Notes under the pieces: generated by a model
The model's input: only the letters and a program-made list of their open reading frames with translations
Database searches by the model: none
What the model was told of the DNA's origin: nothing
Position numbers and translations under genes: made by a program
Shown here: in pieces, positions 1 through 11,731 of the stretch
How the letters are laid out: each line of letters starts with the position of its first letter
How positions within the stretch are numbered: position 1 is the stretch's first letter
NCBI GenBank assembly: GCA_020081605.1
Contig: JAHREC010000013.1
Span: 124,001 to 188,000, forward strand
DNA from: Albifimbria verrucaria
Lineage: Eukaryota; Ascomycota; Sordariomycetes; Hypocreales; Stachybotryaceae
DNA: 64,000 nt
Direction: 5' to 3'

Positions 1-964
1 GTAACATGTCTAGACGATCCACCACTTTCACTTGGCGCCGGCCCAAAAAGCATTAGGAGGATAGAGTCCCTCCTCTCGCAATAACGTCTACTGTTGGGAG
101 ATTACTGATACGGGTTCAATGAGGATCTCACGAGTGATTTCAGTTTACATGCTCTTAAATGCCCTGTTGACCAGTCACACAGTGAAGCTCATTTTGCGAA
201 GGAGCAGGAACCACTGAGGCAAAGGTGCCAGCGTGTTTGTCACCGAAGAACAAATTGTTTCCACAACGAGTAAGGTTTTGGAGTGAAGTATAAATGCCCC
301 GCTGATGCCGCATCCACAACACGATGAAACGGATCATGGTTCCCACTGATCCGTCCACAGAGGCATAGAGAAGTATGTTGGATGCACGCCAATAGGGACG
401 GATGTGGGCAGCACAGCTAACCTCATGGAGGCCTGTGCCAGCAACTGTTATTGCAGTTACTACAAAGCCAACGAACATAAAGCTAGCCTTCTCAAATGGG
501 ACAGTCTTAAAAGAAGCATCAAAGTTGGCAGGAACATGAGAACGTCGGACATTTCACACAAGTGTTGGAGCCCCAGTTCTGATGATGCTGTTCTATGGCT
601 GCTTGACTGTAAATGAAGGCAGTATACTGCTAAAGCCCCAGCTCGCCATGGCGAGTACAGACTTAAGTTCCTCAGCCTTAGATAAACAATCCTGGCCTGT
701 AGGATTGGAGTTTCCAGACCTCAAAAATAGGCTCAAAACAACCCTTAAACCCCAGAAAACCCCATATTATCGCATATTATCTGTTTCAATATCTCTCCAG
801 CAACCCAATTCTGAGATAACGGGACTTCAGGAGTTTTGTATAACACAATGCCAGTTGCATTGTTAGAGTAACTAGAGTTCTATGCTTAACAATGCGGAGC
901 CCAATTAATAACAAGGAGTCAATCCTCGGATATCATAAGTCTTCCCTCACTTTAAAGGCCTGAT
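1..964. other. left edge, no recognisable gene
   Basis: I recognise nothing here. On the minus strand an open frame of about 120 codons (155 to about 520) has two hydrophobic stretches and could be a decayed membrane-protein piece, but it matches no family I know. The plus-strand frames at 404-616 and 582-866 look random. The segment lies 3' of the LysM gene. Confidence 0.4.
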
Positions 965-1857
965 TTATGCAGCACAAAGCACTTGCCCAAGGTCCAGGTC
1001 ACAGTTGGGGTTAAGCTGCGGATTCAGGGCCCTAAATTGAGCTTCTGCGAGACCGTTGCCACTCCATATATTGTAGCAAGTATCACCGCTAATGACTGTA
1101 TAGCTCTTCTTGCATGCCGCCGCCGCCGTAGTTGTGGACCTGGAAGTTGTTGTCGTCTTTGTCGATGATGTTGGCGCTTGAGTTGTGGCAGCTCCTGACC
1201 TCCAGCATACAAGGTCTGGCCAACGTCAAGATCGCAGTCCGCGCTCAGCGTCGAGATAGCGCAGAATACGCCTAGATAACACTGAGAAAAGAACGCTGTT
1301 AGGCATGTCGAGTAATGCTTTTCCACAATTCGCATCAATTTGACCTGCTCTGACCTCTAACACACCGCACTATCAGATTAGCTGGGAGACTGTCACAATG
1401 TCTAATATCGGGCGACCATCCATGCATACTTACCAACACAGTATTTTCCGGAACTAATCCCCATCAAGCACATGGCATTGAAGTAATCTCAAATTGGGTC
1501 ACCCTATCATGAACTTGGCAGTCCATCGGAGATATCGGCAGTGCCGCATTGGGCTCACATGCCTCTGCTATAGCTCTCGAGGGACGAACGACATGTTGAG
1601 GAGCAGAATTACGCGATGCCTTGGTTGTTTCTCCATGGCGCAAACGAGCCTCGCATACATGACAGCTGGGACTTGCAGGTGAAGGTCGTGTTTAGCTCAG
1701 CCGCGCAGGCGGCAGAAGTGGTCGTGCTATTTCCAAAGGAATTGTCCACGTCAACGATGTCCTCACCCATGTAGGGGAACGGGGCAAAGTCGGCGGTGGA
1801 GGCGCCAAGTAACAGAATCAGAAGCAGCAAATGCATGATGACTGAAGATACGAACAT
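965..1857 (-). pseudogene. secreted LysM-domain protein, broken
   Basis: A fungal LysM protein; the family binds chitin or its oligomers outside the cell. The ATG at 1857 opens a signal peptide (MFVSSVIMHLLLLILLLGAS), followed by a stretch with DIVDVDNSFGNSTTT. The best LysM domain is at about 968-1118, with YTVISGDTCYNIW, then ALNP and CDLDLGQVLC just before the stop. A Thr/Ser-rich linker (about 1120-1190) precedes it, and another half LysM (ADCDLDVGQTL) lies just upstream. Family-like Cys segments (CSSTCRSSLESYS, AQCGTADISD) at about 1530-1620 are cut by TAA and TGA codons. The linker is offset by one base from the upstream half-domain, consistent with GGG read as GG. At least one intron (GTAAGT near 1430) is likely. 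Family: sure. Functionality: doubtful. Confidence 0.75.
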
Positions 1858-1970
1858 CCGCGAGGAAGGAAATTTCCAATGTTCCACAAATAGCTCACAT
1901 TCTCACTGTAGAGACAGCGCACTCAAATCATCCACAATAATGTCAGTCTTCCTTGAGCTACTAAATACTG

Positions 1971-2085
1971 GTACATCTATCATCAGCTATTTTACTAGCT
2001 ACCTAAAGTCACTAGTTTTTTCTCGGTTGCAATTGGATCAGATCCATGTTTGATACCTAAATGGAGGCTTACCACATTCAATAAG
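1971..2085 (+). repeat. 115 bp dispersed repeat, copy 1
   Basis: This segment matches 8311-8425 in the same orientation at roughly 85% by eye. The shared core includes GGTTGCAATTG, ATCAGATCCATGTT and TGGAGGCTTACCACATTCAA. Most differences are C/T or G/A, as expected after RIP. No terminal inverted repeats are obvious. The pair brackets the ligase, GT8 and P450 genes. Confidence 0.8.
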
Positions 2086-2562
2086 ATTCTTGTTTGTGTC
2101 CATAAATGTAGACCTTAGTTATTTACTCTAAAGATGTGTTATTTATAAAAGGCTTATTATTCTTCTGTTTAATTAACAGTTCTTAGAACAGTTTATAACT
2201 ATATTCGTAAATTTAAATTAGTAAATAGATATCCAAACATAACTAATATCTCTAAACTTAGCTTACTAGGTAGACACTTAGGGCGCCATAACTTTTATAC
2301 ACAAGGGTATAATAGTTCCAGCTGAGCCTTGCTCGAACTAATTCTTGTGCTATATAGCTACTCCAATATTCCGCTAACATCGGATAGTCATACCTTTAAT
2401 AAATACTTATAGCTAAACTCTGCAGATGCAAACAGCATATATACCGAGGGACAGGAACGCACACTCAGCCCCAGATGTAGATCGGTGCAGGGGCCACGGA
2501 ATGCGGGGTTTGGGAGCCGAGGTTGCCCATGAAGTCTGACAAACTCGCGGAGCTCCCGTGAT

Positions 2563-2570
2563 GTATATAA
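2563..2570 (+). promoter_or_regulatory. putative TATA box of the ligase gene
   Basis: TGTATATAAG lies about 95 bp upstream of the ATG at 2662, followed by pyrimidine-rich sequence. Assigned from sequence and spacing only. Confidence 0.4.
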
Positions 2571-2661
2571 GACACTGAATGGCTGGTTGTCATTTTCTCA
2601 ATCACTGAACTGTTTAAGAAGTATTTCAAGTTCCTAGAGAGCAAGAAGCATTCGTTGCATC

Positions 2662-4500
2662 ATGATCTACCGAGGTGACCGCGTTCCCGTTCCACAACTA
2701 GACCTCCTCACTTTTCTTTTTGGTAAGATCATCCAAAGTCCTAGCCTGAAGCTACTGACGTATGTAGATAGCGAACAGTGCAGAGCAACCGAGGACACAA
2801 TCGCTCATGCGGAAGCCCATGACCCGAGCAAGGCGCTGACCAAGGGCGACACCCGGGCTTTGACACAGCAGTTTGCTCATTTCCTGCGTCACAAGTACGG
2901 CATAGGCAAGAATGGGCCGGGTAAGGATGTCGTCGTCACCATTTCGACTGGCCAGTCTGCCTTAGCTTGTGTTTTCCTCGGCGTGATTGCAGCCGAGGGC
3001 ATCTACTCAGCCGCGTCACCAGCAGCTACACCTGCAGATCTTACACGACAGGTCAAAGATGGCCCAGGCCATGTAATCATCTGTAGTAAAGACAGAAAGG
3101 AGCTTGCCCAGGCCGCGGCTCAGCAAGCTGGGTTGAACCCTAGTAGGGTTCTCGTGCTGGAGTCATATCCCAACGTCAGGCTGTACAGTGCCGATGGATC
3201 GACGGAGTGTGACTTTAAACATAAATTGCAGTGGAGAAAGATCACGAACTCAGAAGAGCTTGAGAATAGCAAGATATGCCTGCTCTATTCTTCTGGGACT
3301 ACTGGTCTGCCGAAAGGTATGTACATGCCATCGGAAACGGCACCGTCTGACAGTCGTAGGCGTCCTCGTCAGCCACATGAACATGGTTTCAGAATGCTAT
3401 GTGGTGGCAGTTGTCAATTGGCCAGTCTGGGAACAATGGGAAAAGGAAGGCAACCCCTTAGAACTTAGAACCCTAGGCCACCTCCCGTCGGCGCACATTG
3501 CTGGCGTGCAAGGGTATTTCGTCAACCCTCTTTACAACGGAGGGACAGTGTATTGGATGCCAAGCTTCAACTTCGATGAATTTCTCAAGTACTCTGCGGC
3601 GCTCAAAATCACAAACTGGTTTACCGTTCCACCAATTCTCACGGCAATTGCCAAGCACCCCACTGCAAAAGAGCAGTTTTTTACCATGCGATCGGCGGTA
3701 AGCGGCGCAGCTCCACTGAGCAAGACACTCCAGGAGGAGGCAAATAAAAAGTTGCCAAATTGTCAAATTACTCAAACTTGGGGTCTCAGCGAAACAACAG
3801 GCTCAGTAACGCATACACCACCGAGAGACGACATCAGCGGTAGCGTGGGCTCCTTATTGCCATGTGTCTCCCTCAGGTTAGTTTAGACTCACTCCGCATT
3901 CGTGCAATCCTAAAGGTCTATAGGCTGGTGGATGAAATTGATAAAGACGTGGCACCTGGGAAGCCCGGAGAAGCCCTTCTTAAGGGACCCATGGTCACTA
4001 AGGGATACCACAATAATAGTGAAGCGAACAGATCATCTTTTACATCAGACGGCTGGTTTCGAACTGGCGATATCCTCACTATGCAAGGTGATCTGCTGTA
4101 TGTGGTAGACAGGCGAAAGGTGATTCGAGCTCCGTTCCAGCATCCTACCCAACTAACCGTATGCAGGAGCTCATCAAGTACAAGGGCCTGCAGGTGGCCC
4201 CGGCCGAGCTGGAGGGGCTCATCTCATCCCATCCTGCGGTTCTCGACTCCGCTGTTGTGGGAGTCCCATGGCAAGGGACAGAAGCACCGAGGGCTTACGT
4301 TGTCTTGGCGCCGCCAGCACTGAGGCAAAGTGTCGGCCGAGGATCTCATGAACTATGTGAAGAAGAATGTGGCTGCTTATAAACAGCTGCGAGGCGGGCT
4401 CATCTTTGTAGATGCTGTGCCAAGGTCACCATCTGGCAAGATTCTTAGAAAGGAACTTCGAGAATTGGTAAGAAATGAGCAGAGACAAGGAAAGTTGTAG
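2662..4500 (+). CDS. AMP-dependent acyl-CoA ligase (4-coumarate:CoA ligase-like)
   Basis: An ANL-superfamily enzyme, expected to adenylate a carboxylic acid and transfer it to CoA; the substrate cannot be told. Exon 1 ends in the phosphate loop [11 protein letters not shown]. Later motifs are [15 protein letters not shown] and YVVDRRK, then [13 protein letters not shown]. The C-terminal hinge ends [11 protein letters not shown] with the catalytic Lys. Introns are 3317-3359, 3877-3923 and 4120-4166; removing them joins the frame cleanly. Near 4330 the frame shifts by one base in an AAA run: dropping one A gives [14 protein letters not shown] and carries the frame to the TAG at 4498-4500. Length (about 565 residues) is normal. 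Secondary metabolism or aromatic-acid use are both possible. Without the shift correction the product would lack the last ~40 residues, including the catalytic Lys. Confidence 0.9.
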
Positions 4501-4838
4501 GCTGCTTATCGTGGAGCTTTCGTCAACATCCGTATTGGCGATATCGAGGATAGCAGAGTATAAGGAGAGTAACAAAGAGCAAGCGTAGCTTTTGGAACCA
4601 CAACCAACCAAAATGGTATCTCAAATGAGCGCATAAGACGCCGTAGAGCGCCGTCACAATAGGAATACGAGGTTTATCTAAAGGTGAAACCACTAGTGGC
4701 AGCATCAAACCATATTGCAAGACTCTTTCAGCCCACCATCCAGACCAGCAGGCCCCGCAGTATGTGGCTGTGCCACAACCCCTATTGCAAAAAATGTTGA
4801 CGGAATTTTCTGATTTTCGAATTCATCTCGCAACAAAG
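4501..4838. other. intergenic spacer
   Basis: Spacer between the ligase and GT8 genes. An in-frame upstream ATG at 4764 could extend GT8 by 25 residues, but the ATG at 4839 sits directly before the membrane anchor and is preferred. Confidence 0.4.
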
Positions 4839-5992
4839 ATGTCGCTCAATTGCTCGTTTAAGTTGCTGAGACTGGTGGTGGCGGGATGCATTTCCATGCT
4901 CTTTCTATCTACCATATTATACTCACGATACCCTCAACACTTCTCAGTCCTGCAGGTCCAACCACAAAATTCAACCATCACATCCCAGCAGCAATGGATA
5001 CCGTCGTGGACGACTGAGCAACTCGAGCCAAAATTTGCCTATGCTCAGTACGTCACCAACCTGGACTATCTGTGTAATGCGGTAAGTAGGGCATTGCTAA
5101 TCAAGTTCATATCCTAACGGTGTCAAGGTCATCAATTTTGGCCTACTCCATCGGTACGGCGCAAAGGAGGATCAGGTCCTGATTTACCCCAAATCATGGA
5201 TGTCTGGAGTAGGTAGATAAGCTGCTCCGAAAAGATTTGCTGTTAATGTGATCAAGAATTCGAAAGAAGCGGAAGCGCTCATATCACTCCGAGAGGCTCG
5301 GCCACACATTCATTACAAGCCTTTCGATGTCGTCTCCACCAAAAAGGCGACGCTACTTGGCGCGACAGCCTCACAAAGTTTCATGCATTTGCACTGACTG
5401 ATTGGACACGTGTGCTGGCTTTCGACTCGGACACTCTCGTGCTCAATAGCATGGACCACTATTTCCTGGCCCCCATGGCACCCGTCGCAGTGCCTCGCGC
5501 GTACTGGTTAAATGAAAAGATACAGACGTGGCCAAGCAGATCCTCGGGTCACACGTCATGCTCATTGAGCCCCAGAAAGAACGGTATCGTCAGATACTTA
5601 AGGAGGCATTACGATCGGGCGATTTCGACATGGAAGTCGTCAACAGGATGTTCAAAGACTCGGCCATGATCCTGCCACATCGCAGACTCGCGCTGCTGAC
5701 TGGGGAGTTCCGGAAGACTGAACACTCGCAGTATCTCGCAGGCGAAGAGGGTGAAGAGTGGAATGCAATGGGCGAGGTTTCACGATCGGTATTGGTACAT
5801 TTTAGCGATTGGCCTCTCCCGAAACCCTGGCTGCCACGGTCCAGAAAGCAGTGGGAGAATGTAATGCCTAAATGCTCCAAGACCGAGGTGGAAACGGCGG
5901 ACAAACCAAAGTGCGCAGATCAAATGATGTGGAAGTCATTCTATGAGACCTATGACATGGAGAAGAAGATTCAATGCAAGATGTTGCAGTAG
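4839..5992 (+). CDS. GT8 glycosyltransferase, GNT1-like, Golgi type II
   Basis: A family 8 glycosyltransferase resembling yeast GNT1-type alpha-GlcNAc transferases; it should act in the Golgi lumen. Residues about 10-30 form a signal anchor (VVAGCISMLFLSTILY). Then come AYAQYVTNLDYLCNAV and INFGLLHRYGAKEDQV. The metal-binding DxD is in LAFDSDTLVLNS (Asp codons at 5424 and 5430). Later landmarks are LGSHVMLIEP and LVHFSDWPLPKPW. One intron: 5082-5127. The frame shifts near 5210-5240, at 5345 (GGG read as GG) and at 5517 (A5 read as A4), yet no other stop occurs across about 350 residues. The protein is of normal length if these are read through. It follows the ligase by about 340 bp on the same strand, with no obvious functional link. 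Confidence 0.8.
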
Positions 5993-6161
5993 GATAGTAC
6001 CAACCTGACAAGAACCTCGTGACCAAATTGCCATTGGTTTATGAGAACTAGCAAGGAGGGCGCAGGCAATAACATCTATTCGCTCGATAGCAGCTAATAA
6101 CAGGTAAAACCATCGTGTCGTTATTTTGGCTACTATCTTTCATGTCTTTTTATTCTATACT

Positions 6162-7831
6162 CTACAGCCTAGAATGCCCCATCCTTAATCTAAGATGCAC
6201 ATTGAGCGCTGGCTTTTCCCAAAGAGTATAGGTGATTTGCTTATGCCAGTTATCGCATTCAGGGTCAAGAGTGAGGTCAAAATTCCATATAATCCGTATC
6301 ATGATAGTTCGGAGTTGATTCATTGCTAAACCATGACCCAGGCAGTTACAGGGGCCAATACCGAATGGCTGCGAAGCACCCTTTCGTCACTATAAAACGG
6401 TGAATCTGGATTGCTCGTATGTTCAGGGAGCCAGCGCTCAGGGATGAACTCCTCAGCCCGGTGAAAGTTGAGCTGACTTCTGGTTGCAGCAAGTGCGTGA
6501 ACACCAACCACAGTCTACAGCAGAGATAGGTGGTCAGCTATCATGGTTGTTTCAAGGCGTATAACTACAGAATGTAAGTATGCCTACCCAGGAGGGATCC
6601 ATTGGTCGTCAAGCTTGGTCAGACCGCCATGAGGCGTGCGGCGCGGCGCCAGGGTTGGGCCTGGAGGGTATAGGCGTAACCCTTCATCAATGACCGCGTA
6701 GGTGTATGATAGTCGAGTCCCGGCAGTGACGAAACTAATATCATCCTCAGCCGCAAAGGCCGCTCGAATCTCGTCCGTAACTCGTTGCAATACTGTAGGA
6801 TTCTTTAAGAGATGATAGAAAATTCCCGATAACGCAGACGCTGTGGAGTCTGATCCGGCCAGGATTAAGAGACTGCTATTTGCGACAACTTCGTCATCCG
6901 TGAGACCGCCCTCTCCGCGATTCGCCAGAATGTAAGATAGGAAATCTCGGCGTTCTTCCATGACTCCCATACCAATGCGATCCATTGTATTTTCCTTGAT
7001 ATACTTCTCATGCCTCGCCCGAGCCTCTCGAAGATGGGTAGGTACGATTAAGGGTAAGAGGCGCTTCAGGGTTGTGTATGTTGAGGCGACCCGTAAATAG
7101 GGGCCAATCTTGATAGATGCGTAAATTGCACTCACCCAGCTATGATACTTGCCATCTCTTAGGCAGTTGAATGGCTTGCTAATTGACAGGTCGCCCACCA
7201 TATCGAATATGGTAAACTTGAACCAGCTGACCAGGTCTGTTGGCGCTCCGGACTCTGCGAAATCTCGAAGTCTCTGAATTAAGAGATCCGTGTATTGCTT
7301 CATTAATGGTTCTTGATCTCACAAGGACTTTTTAGAGAATGCATATGATAGTTGTTTTCGAACAACTGGGTGATGTTCTGTGCTGGCATTGAAAAGGCTC
7401 TTGGCTCCATTTGGACCCTGGTTAACGCACCATAAAAATCTGGATCTTTGACGATAACTTTGGATCGATAAGCATAGATATCTTTCCATGCTTGCCCGCT
7501 GATAAAGGACACCTCACCTGGTGAGTAGCGGACAACGGGCCCGTATCTGTCATGGAGATGCTTAATGGACCAATCGAGCTGGCCTCTGATAGCCATGAAG
7601 TGCCGTACTAAGTAAGTCGTGGCCCATAGCTTTGGACCAGGGAACGAGCTGAGTGGATGGAAAAAATGCATTGTATATGGCATGGTTCATGCAATATGCA
7701 ATGACCTGCTCGAGCGAATAACGCAGCCCGAAGCAGAAGTGTCGGCCTAGACCAATTCCGTAAAACAGCGAAGCAGCGAGTGCAACCTTAAAAAGAACCG
7801 CCGAATAGCTTGCATGATGCAGTATTTGCAT
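6162..7831 (-). pseudogene. cytochrome P450, inactivated
   Basis: A fungal microsomal P450. N-terminal anchor from the ATG at 7831 (VLFKVALAASLFYGIGL), then HPLSSFPGPKLWA, the I-helix LAGSDSTASA, the ExxR helix VIDEGLRLYPPGP, PERW, and the haem loop FGIGPCNCLGHG with the Cys ligand at 6342-6344. The C-terminus runs to the TAG at 6162-6164. Defects: an extra T in a T6 run near 7665, a shift near 7389, TGA at 7319-7321 where SKKSL-x-DQEPL expects Arg (CGA to TGA), a shift near 6375, and Cys at 6348-6350 where the haem loop normally has Arg (CGT to TGT). An intron lies near 6512-6588. The two C-to-T changes suggest RIP. No reaction can be assigned. It converges with the GT8 gene. Confidence 0.85.
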
Positions 7832-8310
7832 ACTGACAGCTTATTACAGATCCCCAGCCATAGAGTTATAGGAAAAGGAGTCTTCCCCAACACAAACGCG
7901 TACATCCATTGCCTCGTCCTTACATAAGACTATACGTCGACATGAAGACCACTAGGATTGCAGAATACCTAGACATCTATTAATCCTTTCTCTTCCTGCA
8001 TGAAGTGATGATATAGATCGACATTTACGCATCCCCTGCGACAAAAGGACAAAGTCTCTGCTGTTCTTGCTCGGATCGCGACGAACAGCGGAAGCATAAA
8101 CATGAAACACGCAATGACGGACGTAGAGATTCTGGTCCGATGCTTTCCACTATGATTGACACACCATGTCATAGAATATGTTAAGCTCCGTGGGGGTTGC
8201 GAGTTCCACAACGTCTTAGTTAGTATATAGATATATTATAAAATAATTCAATATTATACTATCGATATTAGATAAATTTTATAAACCTTTGTATACTCAT
8301 TCAATACTTA

Positions 8311-8425
8311 GGCATCTATTATTAGCTAATTCACTAGCTACGTAAAGTTATTATTTTTTTCTTGGTTGCAATTGCATCAGATCCATGTTCGATGCCTAAG
8401 TGGAGGCTTACCACATTCAATGAGA
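8311..8425 (+). repeat. 115 bp dispersed repeat, copy 2
   Basis: Direct-orientation partner of 1971-2085. Similarity fades just after ATTCAATGAGA. It lies 6.2 kb from copy 1, beyond the P450. Confidence 0.8.
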
Positions 8426-9377
8426 CAGGGGAGAATAATAAAATAAGAATAACATTTATACGACAAATCTCGCAATACTCTCTGTGACTTTCTTTGGAAA
8501 CGTACATATGTCGGGGTCCTATCATGTCAAATCTCATGACCTGAAAGACGAAGCTAAAGAGACTGGAAGCCTGGTGTACCTTGGTAACTGTGCTTAATAT
8601 CCTTATAATGGTGTGCTCAAAAGGTCCTCTAGAAGAGAGTGCGTAGTGTCTTAACCCAACAGACCTAGACAGGTGAGGTCATTAGACCACATGTAGGCTG
8701 ACTCTTCTATCGGTACTTGCCCAGCATGTTCAAGCCAGATTTTTATGTTGATGACACCTCGATCATTGGCCTGAGTTCTCTGCAAGACATGTTCAGTTCA
8801 ATCTGCTAGGTTATCTGGCCCTGTTAGCGGCGATTTAAAAAATTTCCGACGGTGAGAGAAGCTATGTTTACCGCAATCTGTTAAGCAGGACTCTATTTCA
8901 AAAATGATCTTGCTACGATTCTCTTTCTGATCGCTTGGAAACTACACCGAAAGAGGAGACAGAATTCTTTCTCGTCCAACAGTTGTAGCTGGTCTTCAAC
9001 CTCGCGAGTGTATCCTGGTTCTTAAGGAGAACCTGTGTTCCTAAACGTGACAATTTCTGATAAGCGCTGAAATACGGATGGCTGCTTAGCCATGCTGCGA
9101 ATTGTGGATAGCCTGAAAGACATTTATCGACTGAGGGAACTGGATATTAGCATAATCAAGGATGAAATTGTTGAATAATTTGCCTTTCCTGGCTTCTAAC
9201 CAGAGCTGAAACAGGTGAAAAAGTTACTGACTTAGATTCGTACAAACACTTGAACATGTTGGGGTTGAAATGCCCTGTGTAGAGTGTGCAGATTGTGCAG
9301 ATTGTGCTGCAGCAACGGCTGGTAAAGGCAGGTTAAGGTTAGGCGCCTTGCGGCATTGGCTGTTGCGAGAGGATAGC

Positions 9378-9392
9378 AAAATAAAAAGAAGC

Positions 9393-9423
<31 letters not shown>

Positions 9424-9424
9424 C
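9378..9424 (+). repeat. purine tract with GAAAA repeats
   Basis: A-rich run followed by (GAAAA)n-like units on the plus strand. Low-complexity sequence; the overlapping ORFs on both strands are compositional artefacts. Confidence 0.7.
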
Positions 9425-10220
9425 TGACGGCAAAAACCAGACGTGTTCGAAGCTTAGACAGCTCTCTCCCTCTCAACAAAGCCCCTGAAACAAGCCGAGT
9501 GACAAGCTCCGTTGCTTGTTATCAGCTGGTGCCAGGGATAATGTAGTGGGTAGGATTTTATAGGAAACTTTTTAGCAGATTACAGCCCGAGTGAGGCGCA
9601 GCAACAGCTTGGCCTCGACTCTTGAGGTTTAATACAGGTTATGGCTAATTTGGGGCAACTATGTCCGGGGCAGTTCTTGGAAAGCATGGTTATGGGTCTA
9701 GCTAGGGTCCACGGCACAAGATCCCACGAACCACCAATGATCGGAGTTCCGACTTTTTGTTACCAAAAAGGTTGATTTGTACCAGAACAGGTTAGGGTGA
9801 GAACCACAGCAATTAAATATGTAAAATTCTCTATCGGGCTATCTACAATCCGCTCAGCCGCAACTGGAACTATTGCGATAGTCCGAGCAATTAAGAAACA
9901 GAACGGCTCTACAGCTCAGTAGGCGTCCCACCAAACTTCACGCCTCGGTACGATTTCGGCCTGCGGTCAAGCTAAATTTATATGGGTCTCATTGAATTCA
10001 AGCATAGTACCATAGATGGGGATATTTAATCTCGCAGCACCCACGATAAACTCAGCTACTTGGCCACATAGTCCTTAATCAGTTTGTTTACCCATCTTAC
10101 TGTCTCCTTTCAGCTGAAGTGGCTTCGGTTAAATCTCTGATTATCCCAACAATTTAATAACAGAAATTCTGGCCGAACACAACCCCGCTCACCAAATTCT
10201 CATTACTACCCAGCACCATC

Positions 10221-11104
10221 ATGGGGTTTTTTCACGTACCCAGAACGTCCTGGATTCACTCTCAGCAGATAATAAATCTGGCGAGCCATCATGGGCTCTT
10301 GTGACCGGTGCAACGAGTGGCATCGGCTGGGATCTAAGCCGAGAGCTTTGCCGTCAGGGCTTTAACATCATTATTCATGGCCGTAATGCGTCGAGACTCA
10401 CTAAACTCTGCGAACTTCTGCGAGAGGAGTATGGCGTTAGAGCTGAACCATTACACCTTGACGCCTCTACCGCATTCACTACTCAATCAGAAGCATCTAC
10501 GCGCCAAAAGGTGGATTCATTACAGCAATTCAACATCAAAGTCCTGGTAAATAATGTAGGCACAGGTCACGCCGTTGAATTGTTAAAACCATTCGAGCAA
10601 CAATCAACTCACGAAATCACAAGAATTTTGAATGTCAATGTCACATTCATGACCCTTCTTACACAGGCTCTTATTCCCTTACTAAAGAAACATGCAACTG
10701 CAACGAGTCCTAGCATCATTATAAATGCTGGCTCGTTAGCCGATATTGGTCTTCCATACCTCAGTGTATATTCCGGTACAAAAGCCTATATTCGGGCTTA
10801 TAGCCGGGCATTGGACGTCGAGCTTTCGGCTGAACATTCTAACATTCGGGTTGTGGCGAGCATTGTCGGTGACACCGATAGTGATGGACATCGAGTGGGT
10901 GTCAATGTCACAACGCCAAGTAGTCAGGATATGGCTCGGATGATAATCAAGAGTGCCGCAAAGAGCGCTGGTGGTGCGGTCGTGCCTTATATAGTTCATT
11001 CTTTACAGGAGCGACTATGCAATCTGCAGCCATACTGGCTTCTCAAAATGGGCTTGATTGCTTATTTTAAGCCTTTATTAGCAAAGTATGCAAACGATTA
11101 CTGA
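10221..11104 (+). CDS. short-chain dehydrogenase/reductase (hydroxysteroid-DH-like)
   Basis: An NAD(P)-dependent classical SDR resembling fungal 17-beta-hydroxysteroid-dehydrogenase-like or 3-ketoacyl-reductase enzymes. The Rossmann motif is VTGATSGIG, the fold motif NNVGTG, the active-site Ser is in NAGSLAD and the catalytic pair is YSGTK. The C-terminus ends ANDY before TGA at 11102-11104. The frame from GTG at 10301 is open upstream without an ATG. The ATG at 10221 comes into frame if the T6 run after ATGGGG is T7, giving MGFFSRTQNVLDSL, so I use that start. Length is about 295 residues, normal for the family, with no introns. Substrate unknown. It sits alone, 1.1 kb or more from recognisable neighbours. 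Confidence 0.8.
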
Positions 11105-11731
11105 GGGAGGATAGCTACCAGTCATACTTAATAACTCTGGATTATTGGGACTACCCTGTACATATTCCAGTGATCTACACATTCAATGTCTACAGCAAGA
11201 ATGGCAACTCTGCAGGCTGGACTCGGCTTATGTGTTATTTACGATTCTTATGCTCATAAAATTTTATCTATGGTCGACATGATTTGACCGGTACATAACA
11301 AAGCAGGCGAGATAATTAGGTGTAGATTATTTACTTATTCTATCTGGAGCCAGTGCTTCAAACAAGCATTGCTCGGGTTAAGGCAATTTATCCACCACAT
11401 TTCAGCGATGACTAACCATACCTCGAACCAATTTTAGTAAATCTTCAAAAGAAAAGATAGAATTTCTGAAAGTACGTAATAGTTCGAGTCATACAGACCG
11501 CTCGAATATCCCGTTTATCAAAGGTAATATAGAACAACCGAGAATAGCTGGATAATGGTTCGTTGTCTTATGTCGTCGCTTTAGCCACACGCTAGGTATT
11601 GCTGACAGTCAGATGTGGGCCGATGTGACAGTCTAGTTACAGCATGATCACAGGATGAAATAGACTACTAGGCCCAGCCAATCACAAACCACTTTTGGAA
11701 CGGAACTCCGAGCAACTAGGATTAGGTAGGA
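11105..11731. other. intergenic, no gene seen
   Basis: Moderately AT-rich. No coding frame worth calling on either strand. Confidence 0.6.

Larger units (their letters stand above)
1858..2661. other. divergent intergenic region
   Basis: This is the shared upstream region of the minus-strand LysM gene and the plus-strand ligase. It contains repeat copy 1 and an AT-rich stretch (about 2120-2300). I see no coding potential. Confidence 0.6.
7832..10220. other. gene-poor 2.4 kb
   Basis: No gene recognised on either strand. It holds an AT-rich patch (8215-8300), repeat copy 2 (8311-8425) and a purine tract (about 9378-9424). The frames at 7969-8211 and 8334-8537 (minus) do not look like protein families and overlap the repeat region. 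Confidence 0.6.

Noticed and set aside
9224..9488. ORFs on both strands over the purine tract
   Set aside because: Composition artefact of the GAAAA and A runs; Lys/Arg on one strand and Phe/Leu on the other.
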